From NCBI GenBank assembly GCA_018340805.1, contig JACMZG010001914.1:12254667-12318666 (forward strand): a stretch of 64,000 bases of DNA, written 5' to 3'. Numbering within the stretch: the stretch's first letter is position 1; every line of letters begins with the position of its first letter. The notes under the pieces were generated by a model that did no database searches, was not told the origin of the DNA, and was given only the letters and a program-made list of their open reading frames with translations. The DNA is from Microvelia longipes. Taxonomy: Eukaryota; Arthropoda; Insecta; Hemiptera; Veliidae. A program made the translations under genes and the position numbers. Below are positions 1 through 12,700 of this stretch, one piece after another.

Positions 1-291
1 TGTTTTATAAAACATATTACTTGATTAAAAAAACTTGAATATCATAATTAATAATGCAATGCAAATAAGAACGTAAAAAACTTGTTTCCCCATAAAAAAA
101 ATTGTGATCCCTTTCTTTAAGGTCATTTTAAGTGTCACCAAAGGAAAGTAGTACCAACCTTATAGTTTTACTTTGAATTGCGAATAGGTACTATGGGTAG
201 GTTCGCAAGTACTGACCAATCAGACCGGTCTAACCCAAGGGCCGTTTCAGCATGCTGCTCCCGGTTAGTAGGCGGAGTTAATCGGTGGGCG

Positions 292-610
292 CATAGAGAT
301 ATATTACTAGAGGGGCCCTATTGGTTGAATTTTGAAACATCGAAAAAGTAACCTGACCACATTCGATTATCATTTTTATCAAATAAACAGAACAAAAAAT
401 AGTAAATTATATAGTAGAATGTTTAAAATACAAGTCACAACACAAACAATCTGCGGGAAGCCGAAAACAGTTGATTAATTATAACCTCAACTCCCTCTTG
501 GAAGAGGTTTCAATGAGGTTACACAGAGCCCCTGAGAGCCCCAATAAAAATGTTTCAGGCCTCTCAATGTATTAAGATAGGCTATGCTCCCTCTAGTATA
601 TATCTCTATG
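292..610. mobile_element. hAT-like MITE, copy A, with 8-bp target-site duplication
   Basis: Terminal inverted repeats (left CATAGAGATATATTACTAGA, right its inverted counterpart ending TATATCTCTATG) bound about 319 bp. The 8-bp GGTGGGCG flanks both ends (284-291 and 611-618). An 8-bp duplication and a CA-starting terminus are hAT hallmarks. No ORF inside, so non-autonomous. Confidence 0.85.
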
Positions 611-1421
611 GGTGGGCGTATCTCAAAAATCAAAGCGGCATTACCTCAAATTTAGCAATAATGAGGTAAAATAAAGCCTGGATTTGTAGACTTATTGATT
701 AAGTAAGATTAATAAACATCAACTCAAGACTTAAATAACATTTTAAAGCAATGACGAGTATGCCAAAGCGTAAACAAAGGCAAGAATGTTTTGTTAAAAA
801 GTTATACCGGAACCCTTAAGGTTACCTATCACTGATCTCAAGAAGAGATCAAAAAGAGCCAACTTAACTCTAGTTACTTCGGTGGTAGGGGTAAAATGAC
901 CCCCATGAAACACACAGTGTCCATGAATTGGACACTGACCAATTCAGATCTTACCGACCATATTCGCGAACACTCCCAAAGTTCATTGATGTCCATTGCA
1001 TGCCATGCGAATTGTCATTGAAATGCGTGCTTACGTGCGTAACAATCTATTTATTGCTTACGTTTCTGGTTTATGATTTATAACTTGAACATAAATTGTT
1101 AAATAAATAAATAAATGTTTACTCGAGTGGTAAAATTTCAACTTTTCACTATTTCTTAAAAATGATCGATAACTCAGTAAAATAGGTTAAAACAGTACAT
1201 ATAAAAAGTTTTATCCTCCGGTCATCAAAACTAGACCCCACGTCTAATTTATTGTTCCAAGTTTTACATCTCTAGTATGAACGCAGCTGTAGTTACACTT
1301 GACACAGTAAAGAACAAATCTATATACACAGGCAGAATGATGAAGACCACTTAAAACGTCATTAAAGTGCCTCAAACGTATGATTACGATGAATTCCCGA
1401 TTTCGAGTATTTAGGGCGAAC

Positions 1422-1717
1422 CATAGGGATATATTACTAGAGGGGACCTATTAGTTGAATTTTGAAACATCAAAAAAGTAACCTGAACTGAACACCTTCG
1501 ATTATTATTGTAATTAAATTAACAGAATAAAAATACAGAAACTTTATAATGCAAAACAACAAAACAAAACAGAAATATTGAGTAAAAACAGAAGACAAGT
1601 GTTTTATTATAACCTTAATTCACTCTTAGAGAAGGTTTCAAAGAGGTTACACAGAGCCCCTGAGAGCTCTAAAAAAGATGTATCTATTGGCTATGCCCTC
1701 TCTGGTATATCTCTATG
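1422..1717. mobile_element. hAT-like MITE, copy B
   Basis: Same terminal repeats and internal sequence as copy A (for example the shared stretch GTTACACAGAGCCCCTGAGA). Target-site duplication not preserved. Confidence 0.8.
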
Positions 1718-2476
1718 AGGTTAAAACAATACTTTTCCAATACATCTACATTATTAGGTGAGGAAAATTCAAATGTTCAACGTTAGAACACGTACCCAAT
1801 TACACAGTTAGAGAACTATTAGACACATACACACAATATCAGAACTATCTCATAAGTGTAATTCTTTAATAAAAATTAGCTAAAATATTAAGTATATACA
1901 ACATTACGTGAAATCCTATTACACAAAAAAACAACTCCAGTGTATCGGTTGATCATATTACTTAGTTTTTTGCATTGTGTGATATATTGCCTCAATATAA
2001 GCCAATTTCCAAATTGAAAACTCAAAATCTGTGTTTTTACATAAAATTATACAGGAGAAAAAAAGAAAGATGTCACTCCACTTAGTACATATTTATTGAC
2101 AGAGCCGACTTTTAAACTTAACAGTTCATCATCAGTGCCCACCAACAAAGTACCATATACATCTTTTTTCTCCTATTTGGGAACTTCACAACTCATCTTA
2201 CTATCAATATAAAAATATGCATGTCATACAATGAAATCAAAATTAGTGCTGATAATATTAATTTGTCTTTTGTCTCTTGAAAAAGTAGTATATATATATA
2301 TATATATAAAATGTTCTCTCTCGATAAAATGTTTTAGATTTTCAGTGAATCTAAACTTCTCCTTTAAGTTGTATGTCTTTTAATTGAGTTTCATGCATAC
2401 TACAAATTGATACCATTTGGTTGATTTTCATACCAATTAATTTAACCGAAAGCATTTAAAAAAAACTTCCCACAGG

Positions 2477-2631
<155 letters not shown>

Positions 2632-2717
2632 TATCTGAACCACCTCCAAACAAAATTATAAAACAAATTGTTTATACCTACTAAGACATAAAATTGAAAT
2701 GTGTAAAATCAAATTAC

Positions 2718-3136
2718 CTGTGTTTTAATTCATCAAAGGTGGCTGGTAATGATATTGAGCAGCGTTCGTTGTAATCATAAGCAGGTGGAAAATATTCCCT
2801 GTACTTTTCACCGCTAATTAATCTATCTTCTTTGCCTCCGACTTCATTGCTCACTAAATTTCGTCTATTTCTTAAGTCACATAATTCATTTGTACTACTT
2901 AAAGCGAAATTAGAACTAGAACCTAAATGATTAAGATCACTATAATTTATATTTGAGCAAGATTTAAATTCATTAGGTTGTTGTTCAAAATCGATTAAAT
3001 CTCGATTTTGGTTATTTAACTGTCCATTCCATACACTTTTATTCGAGTTTATATTATTATAATCGTTTTCAATTAAATTTTCAATACTACCAGTGATTTC
3101 GCGATCTCTTGGTAACGAAAAAAATTCGGAACCCAT
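2718..3136 (-). CDS. First coding exon of an unrecognised Asn/Ser-rich protein (partial gene)
   Basis: Seen: an open frame starts at ATG 3136-3134 and runs 139 codons to ...ATFDELKH, then meets a good splice donor (CACAG|GTAATT) whose intron begins at 2717; the in-frame stop follows inside that intron. The encoded segment is hydrophilic, rich in Asn, Ser, Glu and Asp, with no signal peptide or membrane segment, and ends in a more ordered stretch (EYFPPAYDYNERCSISLPATF). No domain is recognised. No convincing continuation exon was found in 1-2717, so the rest probably lies outside the window. A (TA)n microsatellite sits about 90 bp inside the first intron. Non-coding would be the alternative, but codon-like composition, a clean ATG and a donor in phase make an N-terminal exon more likely. 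Confidence 0.55.
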
Positions 3137-5114
3137 AACTAATTTTTATATTATTTTGAATTTAAATATTTTAACACATCTTTTACACGTTTACTTTGGT
3201 TTATTTGTACGTATTTTTGGTAAATTAAATAACTCAATGATAAAATGCGTAATACATTGAATAACTATAAAATTGTTGAGAGTCCAAAAGTTACAACTAA
3301 AAATAGCTACATAGATAAAATACGATAAAATTTAAAAAATGAAGGTGGGAGACGCGATACGAGTTCCTTACAAGCGAAAGTGAAATCTACAACTAAAAAA
3401 AAAATATACGTCCATATACCCCAAAACAAGTGGCGACAAGAACAAGTCCCCTACTCGACCGCTGGCTCGCCAATTGTGTAAATAGGGCATATAGTTACTC
3501 AAACACGCATCGAAATATAACTATTTTAGTATTCCGAACTCATTTTTGATATAAAACTAGATACAATTACAAAACAATTATAATCGAAAATAATGATCGG
3601 AATTTAAAAATTTCTTTTATTACTTATTTATTATTTTAAAATAAATTTAAAAAATACTTAAATGTGTCCTTATAGGAGCAATATTAGCGTAGGTATTTAA
3701 TAAATACATTAAATTAAAATTTTATAATATAATTCATTAGCAACAACGTGTATCCCATCGTATTTTTTAAAATTAAAGGTTAAAAAAGTTCTAAGTAAAA
3801 ATCACAGTAAATATAGATAATTTAAAACGATAAAAATCTAAAATTGGATTAACTGGACCGAAACTTTGAACTCAAAACTAAAGGCGCCATAAACAGGAAA
3901 ACCATTTTACCGAAAAGATTATATAATATTCTAAAACAAGATCTTTTGGTCCTTCAATACGAAACTAAACTGGGTTAACGAGCTAAAATCGTCGGAATAT
4001 GTCAATTTATATAAAATAAAAATAATAATTAAATACTTTCTGCTTATTAGTCAACTATTTTGTTTATTCAGCTCGAAGTCATTAAAAATTATCTATTTAT
4101 GACCCTTATCATCACCGTCATGTATTGGAAAATAAACAGTTGAATAAATATTCTTTAATAAAATACAAATTATATTTTCTTCTATAAATATATAAATTAA
4201 TTTAAGTTTGTTCGAGTTTTGATCAAGAAAAATCAAGAGACATGGAAGTTTAGAACCAGGAAGTGGCTCCCCAAAATGTCCTTCTAATCTTTATCTCTTT
4301 AATGTTTTTAACATTATTTTTAACAAGTACTTTTAAACATTTTCAACGCACACATACACTTAAGGATTCACATTTAATAATTTTCTTCCTTATTATAATG
4401 AAAAATAATTGTTTAATAACGAATAAAGATAGAATTAACTAAAAGTCAACAGTATAAAATAACACTTGTAATAAAAGAACTGATAAAAACACTTTATACG
4501 AATTAATTTCAATCAAAATCATACATAATAAATCAAATTTTAATTATAGATTAATAAAAATAGCGATAACATTTTAATTATTTAGAACTTAATTAATAAC
4601 TCACTATCATCGTACACAAAAATAAATAATAACAAAGGAGAAGGTTATTGACAGTGTTACCAACAAATTTTTCAGAACTTTTAAAACATAAAAAGTAAAG
4701 CAAGATTTTAACATATTGTAATTATTATGTTTATTTATTTATTGACTATTTTTTCTAAAGATCATTTCTATTTTATATGATCTTGTATTTAAATTTGTTT
4801 CTTGTTTAAATTATAACCTAGTTCAGTAGTTAATCTATAACTAGATCTATAGCTAGAAATTTTGTTTACAAAAATGCAAAGTAGACGCCAAGTTCACGGT
4901 CAAAATAACTCTTCCCACCAAATTATTTTTAACCCGCATTCATTTAAACCTTGAAAGACGAAGTACGTGCGCAAAAGAAATCATTAAATTGATAAATAAT
5001 TTATTAAGTTTTGTGTTAATGACATAGTTGCGTTAAATAATAGATGTAGGTCATTGCGTCGAATAGATGATTATTAATTGTTTAATAGTTGATGCGTAAG
5101 GTTAATTTTACTTT
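3137..5114. other. Upstream region of the unknown gene, no gene seen
   Basis: A/T-rich sequence with no coding frame, RNA gene or clear repeat recognised. The part next to 3136 would hold the promoter and 5' UTR of the unknown gene. A more GC-balanced patch lies at 3420-3490. Confidence 0.5.
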
Positions 5115-5203
5115 GTAATACCAAAAAGATATTATTACAAGAGTGGTTTAATTAATTGAATTTTAAAACATCTAAAAAGTAACCAAAACACCTTTGATTA
5201 TTA
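5115..5203. mobile_element. Fragment of the same hAT-like MITE
   Basis: Matches the left 90 bp of copies A and B (TTGAATTTTRAAACATCNAA region) and then stops at the edge of the GC-rich block that begins near 5210. Confidence 0.6.
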
Positions 5204-5209
5204 TGGACG

Positions 5210-5680
5210 GATATGTTGTAGACCCACCATTCCATCCGGTCGCCCTGCATCTTTCCCCATCTTCCCACTCCAATTTAGGGAACTTTTAGCGAAGGCTTCC
5301 CGATGACAACAGGACCCAGCTGGGCTGCAATGCACCCCCACGCAGCCCCTCACTCGCAGCATGCTTTAGCCTTGTCGCACACCTAGAGACACCGATGATG
5401 GTTAAAGATGTTGCTGAGCAGATGGGGTTGTCTTACAGAGTAGTTAGGTCCAACAGAGTTTCCAACAGTACCTCAAAGGAGCGGACTCAAACGCCGGCTT
5501 TAACTATGTTTAGGAGAGCCCTTACTCTGCTAGCCTGACTAAAGCCAATATCCCAGAGTTGGGTCACACCCTCCAGGGAGAGAAACTCATAAACCGCAGT
5601 GGGAACATATTGCCGGCGGGGTGATGATAACGGTGGTCGATCCATATAGCTCTTTAGTCTCTGGTCTTGACTTCATAAAC
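5210..5680. other. GC-rich block of unknown origin
   Basis: About 470 bp clearly richer in G+C than everything around it, with no long frame. Composition and abrupt edges suggest an inserted fragment, possibly a LINE 5' region; not identified. Confidence 0.4.
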
Positions 5681-5924
5681 ATTTACTAGAACTGATTTGT
5701 TTGAAGAATATATTTTATGTTGTTTTTTACCTTTGATTTTTATTTATTTATTATTTCAGACTTATTCCTTAAACTCACAACAGCTTCATAATACTGTGTT
5801 TGCTTCTTCTTAATTAATAATATATTTAAAATATCAGTTTACTAATCTAGGCCAGAACTGGCCTAACGAGCAACCGGGCAAATGCCAGGTGCGCCTTCAG
5901 CCTGGTTAATTAAAAAAATCGGGT

Positions 5925-6312
5925 ACGGGGTACACGATCGGAACTTTTCCTCATGACATCAGATTCGCTACGCTTGTCCTTCATACTTCAGACTCGCTTC
6001 GCTCGTCCTCATCAGTATATACAAATCGTTAAATTTATACTGCAACACATCAAATAGTAAATACATTAGTTTCATTCCCAGCGGTCACCCATCCAGGCAC
6101 TGACCACGCTCAATATTGCTTAACACTGGATGGTACGAGGATAACAGACACACACACACACACGCAGACAGAAAACTTAGTAAAAACCACTTAGGAGGCC
6201 TTACAAACACCTAAAACGGATAATTCAAATGATATCCCGGTTTCAGATTTTTTGCGAACCCAATACTTTTTCTATATACCAACGGTATGAATGAGGAAAA
6301 GTAAAAAGACAT
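5925..6312 (-). mobile_element. 5S-rRNA-derived SINE-like composite element (reverse orientation)
   Basis: 6076-6124 is the reverse complement of the 3' half of 5S rRNA, including the promoter region (TGGATGGGTGACC on the minus strand). It is followed by a (CA)n stretch and a body shared with copies near 55085-55766 and 26080-26340. The body ends in the ...GGAAAAGT... motif at about 6296. Confidence 0.75.
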
Positions 6313-6374
6313 GAAAAACGGGTACTTGGTACCTCGGAACTTTTCCTCATCACTGAGGAATCATCTGATGTACC

Positions 6375-6656
6375 TCATCTGAAATCATCTGAGGTACTAA
6401 GAAAAAGGATTATGAGCGTTTCCCTGATACCCATGTCGAAAAGTTTCTCAAGTAGGATTTTGTGGCTAATAGTATCAAATGCTTTGGCCAACTCCACATA
6501 GACTGCCAAGCATTTAGTATTAGAATCTAGATCACTTACTATTTGAGATGTTAACTTGTACAAATCATCTGATGTCATTTTATTTTTTTGAAATCCAAAT
6601 TGTTTTTTTAATATTATTTTATTGAATTCTAAAAATTTCACCAATCTGGATTTCAT
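6375..6656 (-). pseudogene. LINE reverse-transcriptase fragment
   Basis: 94-codon frame with the non-LTR RT signature: KQFGFQKNKMTSDDLY (QFGFR..-type motif) and YVELAKAFDTISHKILLEKL (the xDxxKAFDxxxH motif with the first Asp replaced). It lacks the catalytic YxDD part and the rest of the element. Likely a dead Jockey/CR1-type fragment. Confidence 0.8.
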
Positions 6657-7380
6657 GCATTTTCTATTAATTTGGACAAATTTGACAGAACCGAAATTGA
6701 TCTGTATTATAAAATATGAATTAAACGTACATTGTAATCAGCTTTATTAGGGGGGCGGAAGGGGGGAGATGCGCCCTCCGACTTCCTGCGTCCTCGAACC
6801 ATACCATGTCTGGACCTGACCAAACTCTTACTTTGGTTGGACGTACCTATGGTGATTCTTTGCCATGGTGATGTATCAGGGATTTATTTATATATTCCTA
6901 CATGACAAAGTTTTAGCCCAATTTTTTATCATTTACAAAAAAGAATTTACGAATATAAAATATAATTATCAAATAACTGTTTAAGAATTATTTGATAATA
7001 TTATATCTGATGTCTCATATCTACTTAAAAATTAAATAATAATAATAATAATAAATCGTTTATTTATATCTAAATACCTGTTTACAATGATTAAATTACA
7101 AATTATGTATGAATAAAATAATATATATATTGACCATTTGTGTCACATAAGCTCAAGGCAAAAGTATTATTTATTAAACTCTATAAAAAAAATATATACT
7201 TACATTTATACATACAGACACATTATTTTTTTCGCTGAAAAAATGTTTGATTACACTTTTCTCGACAACCGTACGTGCTAGGATCAAATGATTGAAATAT
7301 TTGGATTCAGCGTCGAAAACTACGTAAGAATACACTTTTAGTTTTTAAAAATAGTGAAATTTAATGTTTACCGAAATTTC

Positions 7381-7381
<1 letters not shown>

Positions 7382-7457
<76 letters not shown>

Positions 7458-7486
7458 GTATATAATATATATATATATATATATAT

Positions 7487-7531
<45 letters not shown>

Positions 7532-7535
7532 ATAT
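7382..7535. repeat. (TA)n microsatellite with interruptions
   Basis: About 155 bp of TA repeat with occasional TAATAT breaks. Confidence 0.97.
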
Positions 7536-8429
7536 AACTCTATAACTCATACCAACAAAGAGAAGGACAAGCCATATCAGTCATCTATATGGCTGATAAT
7601 AAAATTTATATAAATTAGTAAAAAATTTAATGTTAATGTGTTTATCTAATTTTTATGTCTAATATCTGGTTATTATTATGCCATGGGTGCAATCAACAGC
7701 TTAATTATGCCAATCACATTTATATACACAATATAATTGTGCAAAATAAATCAACATAATCAGTAAAGTGTTTAAAAATTAGAGGTTATATTTACAGCAA
7801 ACAAGAAGAACAATGAAGCTACCTCTGCCACTAGTGGTAACCGTTGATTCAAATCCAACAGCAAATATCATTGACAGCTGACTCTTCAATTAAAGTTTTT
7901 TAGATTTTAGAAATAATCCAATCCTTACCAATACTAATAATCACCTCGTAAAAGTGGTATTTTTGTATTTCCTTAAAATTAATTATACGTATGTATTTAT
8001 TTTATTTCTTCTTTCCTATTATTTTCCCATACAAAATTAGTAAAAACTTAGGGAACTCTAGAAGGTCTTGATTCCTTTCCTCTTCCCTTTTAACCAATCA
8101 CAGATCCACCCAAGTCTAACCAACAGGTGGGCTCTTAGTTGAAATAAAATACACACCGATCAATCTTATTTTTGACTCAATAATTGTGCGAGACACCTAG
8201 GAAATGTAACAAGCAAAAAGCAATCTGGGAACTGTTCCATCATTCGACAGTCGTCATCATTGATGGCTCGACATAATGTCATGTCCCACCCTGTTTCGTT
8301 ACGTCTAAATCATTAGGGCGCCGACAGAGCCTGAATTGTTTCAACTATTCATGTTTTGCACAACACGGTAAATGTAAATCAAATGATTTACATTTATATA
8401 CCATATATCTATTGTTTTATGGTGAATCT

Positions 8430-8990
8430 ATTGACAACTTAGTGAAAACCACTTAGAACATATTAAATCTGAAACAGATGATTCAGCTAAAATCCTAGTA
8501 ACAGTTTTTTAGTGCAACACATTACTTACTCATATACCTATGGTGGTGGTGCCACTGGTTTAATGGTTATATAGTGTGACTGCCACCAACACAGTCCGGG
8601 TTTCGATCCCTGATGGGGTACCTAGGATTTTCATGCGAGGGATGGGAATCCTTTTACGTGCCATACTTCGAAAGGAAGTTAACTTTAGTAAAGCCACGGA
8701 GCTAACTTAGTAAGCCGGCTTTAGTAAGCGGTTTTTTGTTTATATAAATTGTTAATTTTTTTAATCTTTTTTGTTGTAATCCTAAAGGATGATTAGTCTA
8801 AGACATTAGTCTAATCTACGGCTGTAGATTAGACGCAAAACTCCAGCACTAGGACTCATAAGGTAGAACACTATCTTTTGCCTAAGGGATGCAAAAAAGG
8901 CCTACTTGCTAGGTGATCTATCACCTCTCCCTAATTACCATCACCAGGCCATCACGTTCACTATACCTATGGTATAAATGAGGAAAAAGA
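8430..8990 (-). mobile_element. Tail of a 5S-type composite element, interrupted by the SINE
   Basis: The sequences TTAGTGAAAACCACTTAG and the GGTATAAATGAGGAAAA end match the tails at 6180-6312 and 55625-55766. The 8545-8961 SINE sits in between. Confidence 0.6.
8545..8961 (+). mobile_element. tRNA-derived SINE, copy 1, with 12-bp target-site duplication
   Basis: The head has pol III box A-like (TGGTTTAATGGTTA) and box B-like (GGGTTTCGATCCC) motifs. The body ends with the segment shared by the family (AAGGTAGAACACTATCTT..., CACCTCTCCCTAATTACCAT). TATACCTATGGT flanks it at 8533-8544 and 8962-8973. It splits the tail of a 5S-derived composite element, so that element is older. Confidence 0.85.
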
Positions 8991-9768
8991 CAATATCAAA
9001 AGAACACGTTTTATTGTAATACAATTCATAATACAAAAATATATATTTTAATTATTTATTAATAAGGGTGCTTAACACTATCGAAGAAAAGAAAGATTTA
9101 ACAATAATAAAAACAGTATTTGATAAAAACTCAAACAATAACTAACATTAAATAAGGAATGAGAGAGCAGACAAGTATGCATAAAACACAAAAGTAACAA
9201 ATTAAAAGAAGGATGAGATAATGAGAAATATTAAGAACGGAAAAATTGGTCAAGTACTTATTTCTGGAAAACTAGCAATAAAGAAATGCAAGTAATTTCG
9301 CATTTTCAAAAAAAGGTGATTGTGCCCAATTTCAAAAAGAAAATGAACTAGTGTAGTTAATTTTGATTTATTAATTATATTAGATGTTTATCTAATATAA
9401 TTATGATACATTATAATTATAAACAAATCAAAAACTAATAATAATTAATATAAATTAGTAATAATATAATTTCTTGTTTTTACAAATGAGTTTTTGTTTA
9501 CATGTAATATTTCTGTAATTATCTTTCAGTATTATGTAAGTATAGGAAAATAATGGGGGATAGGAAACAAAGGATTGCCCCTCCCTTCTTAATGCATAAT
9601 AAAAAAAACATATATTATTTATTAGTTAAAATAATCACAGCAATAAAAATAATAAAACAAAATAATAAAATGATTTAAGTGATAACACAAAATTGGAGTA
9701 TATGATAAGTTAGAATCTGAGCAATTGGCGTTTGTACACTTATTAGGACTGATATTTTTTAAAATTAT
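8991..9768. other. 3' flank of HADH, no gene seen
   Basis: A/T-rich sequence containing the probable HADH 3' UTR (9768 down to about 9600). No other feature recognised. Confidence 0.6.
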
Positions 9769-12700
9769 TTATTTCTTATAGCTATAAAACCCTTCGCCAG
9801 ATTTAACACCAAGTTTTCCTTCCTTCACAAGTTTTTCCAGTGTCTTGGGAGGCTCAAAAAGTTGTACTTCTGGAAATTTTGCATGCCAACCTAAAAAGGA
9901 TAAAAACATGGTCATATAATAGCTGAAGTATATTGTTCTGATACGTCCTCACTTTATCTATATTGATTAATTTAATTGAAGATACATAAAAATTGAAATG
10001 AAAATTAAAAAGCAAAATAAAGAAAAACATGTTAATGAGAGGCATAACAAAGCTACAATTAAGGTAAGAAAAATGACATAACTAGTTTAGCATGTTACCC
10101 TCTCTTAATAGTTCAAAAACCAAAATTGGCTGCCAGTAATTTCCAGAATATCTAATTAGTACAACAAGCTAGCCAAAATTGATAAACCTAGGACATTTTT
10201 GAGAAAATATCAAAACTTTAGTAAGTTTTGACATAATAAATGTAGGTAAAACCAGGTGCCTGGTAAAACTCTTTTTCATCTTTATTTTAGATTAAAACTA
10301 GAGAGAAACACTCTATTTATAAATATTTACATTATAAAGGGAGCTGTTCTTCTTTAAAGGGTTGCTGAAACACACAGCATACTTAATCTATCTTAAAGAT
10401 AATTTTTATTAAATTATTAATTTATACATAATTATATTAGATAATGTAAATAATTACGTTACAATTTTATATATATACATTTTTATATGTTAAAAAATGT
10501 AGGTAAAACCAGGTACCTGGTAAAACTCTTTTTCGCCTTTATTTTAGATTAAAACTAAAGAGAAACACTCACTAATACTACACCACATTATTTTGCATCT
10601 ACATACTACATCTAAATAAAACTACAATCATTAGTAAATATGGTTATTTATAATACCTAGTGAGTCTAAAATTATATTTTCACCTAGGAGTATAAGAAAA
10701 TTTTGATCGATGCCGATCTTGTCAAAAAATAATTTAGATTAATAAAATCTATAGAAAATATAAACACAATGAAAGATTAAAACAGACACATTCACACATA
10801 CAGAAAGACAAATAGGTAAAAGTACCACTCAAAAATGTTAAAAACGCCTGGTTAATTCAGGTAAAATCTTAGTTTAGATTTTGAAAGCTGATTAAACTCA
10901 ATATTTTCCTTTATACCAGAAATATATGAGGAAAAATAAAAATGATTACCTGGCATATTTAGAGAAACAACATTTACCCGAACTAGAAAAATAGCTAAAT
11001 ATATATTTACCTTGAACAATGTGATTAGTAGTGTCATGACCAACATAATCAGCTAATTCTATAGGTCCCATAGGATGTCCAGCGCCAAGCTTCATAGCTA
11101 TATCTATATCCTTAGCTGTAGCATCACCTATTATTTAAATAATCAACAAATGAATTTGAAATATTTACATTGCAGCAAGAATCTTCATGCCAGGTGAAGG
11201 CTATTAAAAAATCAAAATGCCGAATGCATATACTAATGCTTGATACCACAGATGTCTATCATATTATCTCATTCAATCCTCTCAGTGTCAAATCAGACAC
11301 TGATTTGATTATCTTTTATTATTTATCAATGTTATTGCTCGAACGAATCTAGGGTCGGCCGGAAAAAGCACATAAGTCATTATTATACTTAATATAATTA
11401 TTATTTTATTAAATTGATAAAAAGTTGGATATAGTCATAATGTATTTTTACTCATTTATTTTATTTAACAATGGTTTTGACTTAAATGGTTTTTACATTT
11501 GCTTATGTAAGGTCTGAGAAATACTTTAATTGTAAAAAAATTGAAAAATTTGACTTATGTGGTTTTTCCCGCTGACCCTTGAAATTATCACCAACTTTAG
11601 TCAACTCTTCGAGTTTAATGGTAACTAAAATAACACTTTTGGTAGTTCCTGCAAGGATTATCCCTGAGGAACAAAGAGGCCATTATCAGCTTCTTCTCCT
11701 TGGCGGTGTGCCAGCTATTTTATGAGGAATAATACAATTTTGAGGTATTGGTAGAGAAGAATCATAACAGATTTTAGCACTTGTAACGACTGCAGCAGTT
11801 TTACTTCCGTAGATCCAGGACCAAACAAATAAAATGAATGAAACGATTAGGTTATAATCAGGAACTACACCCTTATATATACCCTTACCAACACTACCTC
11901 TAAAGTTAAATTACTTTATTTTTAATGCACTCTGCAGCATGCCACCAAGGTGAAGAAGCTGATGACTGTCTCTCAATTTAAATGAGGTCCTTTAGTATTG
12001 CTAACCTAAGAATTTCATTTTGAAATGCAAATGACTAACTCCAACCAGAACCAACATGACTTAGGGGGACAGAAAAGTTGATTTCACAACTTTTTTGGAC
12101 CAAAGACTTTGCGGTTATGTATTGTAGATAAAGCTAAAAGGATATCAACGTATTGTATATACTGCTTGCAAGCTCTGTTTTCTGTCACCGTACAACAAAG
12201 GAATTATGATTTTAGGATTCATTAATACAACAATGTTAAAGAGTACAAGACGAATCTAAAAAGTTCTCACACAACAAAATCCATTTAGTAGTTAATGCTG
12301 TAGGAGCGTCAACAATTAAAACTACAGTTCACTAGCTAAGTCTCATACTGCGCATTTATCGTAGGAATGTCGAGTTTGTGATTTTATTAGGCCGAAATGC
12401 ACACGTGCATAATAAAAAGACAGAAGTCCCCACAATTCAAAATCCGTTCCTGTAAAAGCATCAATGTATAAAACGACCATTCACTTGCTAAGTTTTTTCA
12501 CTGCCGGTACTCAGTAGGAATGTCAAATTTTCAATTTTTAATAGGTACGAATACACATGAGCATAAGAAGAATCCAAAAAGTCTCACACATCAAAATCCA
12601 TTCAGTAGTACAGGCTATAGGAAAAGTAAAAGTGAGGAAAAATTTAAAATTAATAGGAAAGTATAAGTCACTATAGTACTATAGTCACTATAGTACTATT

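Noticed and set aside
6076..6124. A genuine 5S rRNA gene here or at 26144 or 55252
   Set aside because: Only the 3' half is present, with substitutions, and it is linked to a repeated body, so it is SINE-like and not a functional 5S gene.
8545..8620. A functional tRNA gene at the SINE heads (also 45489, 54920)
   Set aside because: Box A and B are recognisable, but no full cloverleaf with an acceptor stem is evident and each continues into a shared SINE body.
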